From: Luzula sylvatica
Taxonomy: Eukaryota > Streptophyta > Magnoliopsida > Poales > Juncaceae
Length of the DNA: 64,000 nucleotides
Reading direction: 5' to 3'
NCBI GenBank assembly: GCA_946800325.1
Contig: OX326959.1
Coordinates: 35,065,408-35,129,407 of the forward strand
Under the pieces are notes generated by a model. That model was given only the letters and a program-made list of their open reading frames with translations. It ran no database searches and was not told where the DNA came from. Made by a program: the position numbers and the translations under genes. This document shows positions 62,786 to 64,000 of this stretch, piece after piece; the first letter of the stretch is position 1, and every line of letters starts with the position of its first letter.

Positions 62786-63460
62786 CTGCAAAACGTTAAA
62801 ATATCATGCATGCCCCTTAAATATTTGAGTGTTTTTGACTTAATTCAAACCCTAATTGGCTAAATTGGCTTAATTCAAACCCTAAATTGGCTTAATTCAA
62901 ACCAGAAAATTGACGACAAAAAGGGAGGGGTCGAGAGAGAAGAGAAACCACTAAATTGGCCCTAATTGAACCCTAAATTTGAGGACTGACCTGCTGTGGG
63001 AGATGGAGATGGCTGAGAAACCACGAGTGTGGCGATGGAGATGGTCGAGGGAGAGAACTGACCTGCTGTGGGAGACCACGAGAGAGAGAGCGCAGCGAGA
63101 GAGATTCGCGCGAGAGTGCTGTGAGCGAAAGGGGAGAGAGAGCGCAGCGCGAGTGCTGTGAGCGGAGCGAGAGAAAGAGAGAGAGAGAGAGCGCTGTGAG
63201 AGAGAGATAAGTCAATAAACGGGTCGGGTTAAAACATGATGGGTCGGGTTAAATCATTTCGGGTCGGATAGAAAAATAAGATAAAATAATATGGTTTAAC
63301 GGTATTTTAACCCGGGGGGCAGAGGGTATTTGACGGAGGGACCAAAAAAAACAAAAATAGCAAGTTTAGGGGGCAAGTTGAACAAAAAAAAAAGTCGGGG
63401 AGCAAGTTGAACATTTCGGTATTTGTTAGGGACCAAAAACAGACTTTTTCCTTAATAATA

Positions 63461-64000
63461 TTAATTTTAGAAAAATTAAAACCCTCACAAAAAAACACAT
63501 CATTACTTTAACGTGGACAATTCGATCTTGATCAAAGGCCTTAAAATATTTGATTTTTTATTTGAAATAATCAATATAAACTAACTAATTCAAAAATTAC
63601 GTGAACATGGACCAAGTTCATTCTTATTTTTTATCTTAAATTTTCAAAAAAATTCTTAAATTTTTGGATATTGTAAAAACCCCTTAAATTTACATATGTA
63701 GTAATTGAAAAATATTTATTATTTTTTCTTAATTTTAAAAAAATCCTAATTTTTTTTTAGCATATAATAATAAAAAAATATATTATATGTTATATTTATA
63801 TAATTTTAATATTCATACATTATATATATTTTCCTGAAAAACTAACACAAAACAATAATAAGATGAACACAATACTAAAAGAAGACGTTGCAAATATTAA
63901 AAAAATAGAAAATCATGAAATTATTACAAAAATAAAAGTACAACGAAAAAAAAATTGATGTCTAAATAGATATTCTTCTACAATATATTTTCAATGTGTT
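63461..64000. other. AT-rich stretch, no gene seen
   Basis: Very AT-rich sequence with no frame of note and no identified repeat boundary. Confidence 0.5.

Larger units (their letters stand above)
60703..63451. mobile_element. Pack-MULE, 2.75 kb, with captured gene fragments
   Basis: Ends are GGAAAAAGTCTGTTTTTGGT and its complement; the inverted match is almost perfect for 150 bases and still recognisable at about 400-500 (CTCACAGC/CTCTCTCTC words). A perfect 9 bp duplication, TTAATAATA, lies at 60694-60702 and 63452-63460. The interior carries a 6-phosphogluconolactonase fragment (plus strand) and a VAL/HSI2-like fragment (minus strand), both with intron junctions, and no transposase. These are the defining traits of a Pack-MULE. 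Confidence 0.93.

Overview
The window is nuclear DNA from a flowering plant, most likely a eudicot. It is AT-rich, its genes have many introns with GT..AG junctions, and transposons, fold-back elements and (TA)n tracts fill the space between genes. No organelle, bacterial or RNA-gene signature was seen. Gene models below were built by hand: exons were joined at GT..AG (once GC..AG) sites so that the frame stayed open and the protein matched known family blocks.

Seven intact-looking genes were found. On the + strand there is a myosin-binding (GTD-binding/DUF593) protein at 5997-7645. On the - strand there are two paralogous four-exon genes for N-myristoylatable MGC-start proteins (gene A 14763-18634, gene B 35719-37540), a CDK-like kinase with an MGC start (38704-42168), a UBC27-type ubiquitin-conjugating enzyme (45686-47189), the coatomer gamma subunit (52947-57284, 16 exons, 887 aa) and an LpxD-type acyltransferase (58208-60463). 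From about 35.7 to 60.5 kb the window is fairly gene-dense and all genes are on the - strand. They are housekeeping genes with no obvious shared pathway.

The first 35 kb is mostly transposon territory. Three Mutator-like elements have perfect 9-10 bp target duplications: 1395-3413, 15931-18267 (inside intron 1 of gene A) and 60703-63451. The last is a Pack-MULE carrying fragments of a 6-phosphogluconolactonase gene and a VAL/HSI2-like B3-factor gene. The first two contain tandem arrays of about 377 bp palindromes. From 21.4 to 30 kb several elements lie end to end, separated by (TA)n tracts. One of them (24332-29730) carries an NBR1-like PB1 fragment, a 119 bp satellite with six-monomer higher-order structure, and the first two exons of an unrelated gene. 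Also present are hAT elements with 8 bp duplications, a fold-back MITE, CACTA and Helitron termini, a 5'-truncated LINE with its target duplication, and a frameshifted FAR1/MULE transposase gene.

No operon-like novel system was found. The most noteworthy items are the duplicated MGC gene family with its TE-expanded intron, the Pack-MULE, the palindrome-array MULEs and the TA-tract chain of gene-capturing elements.
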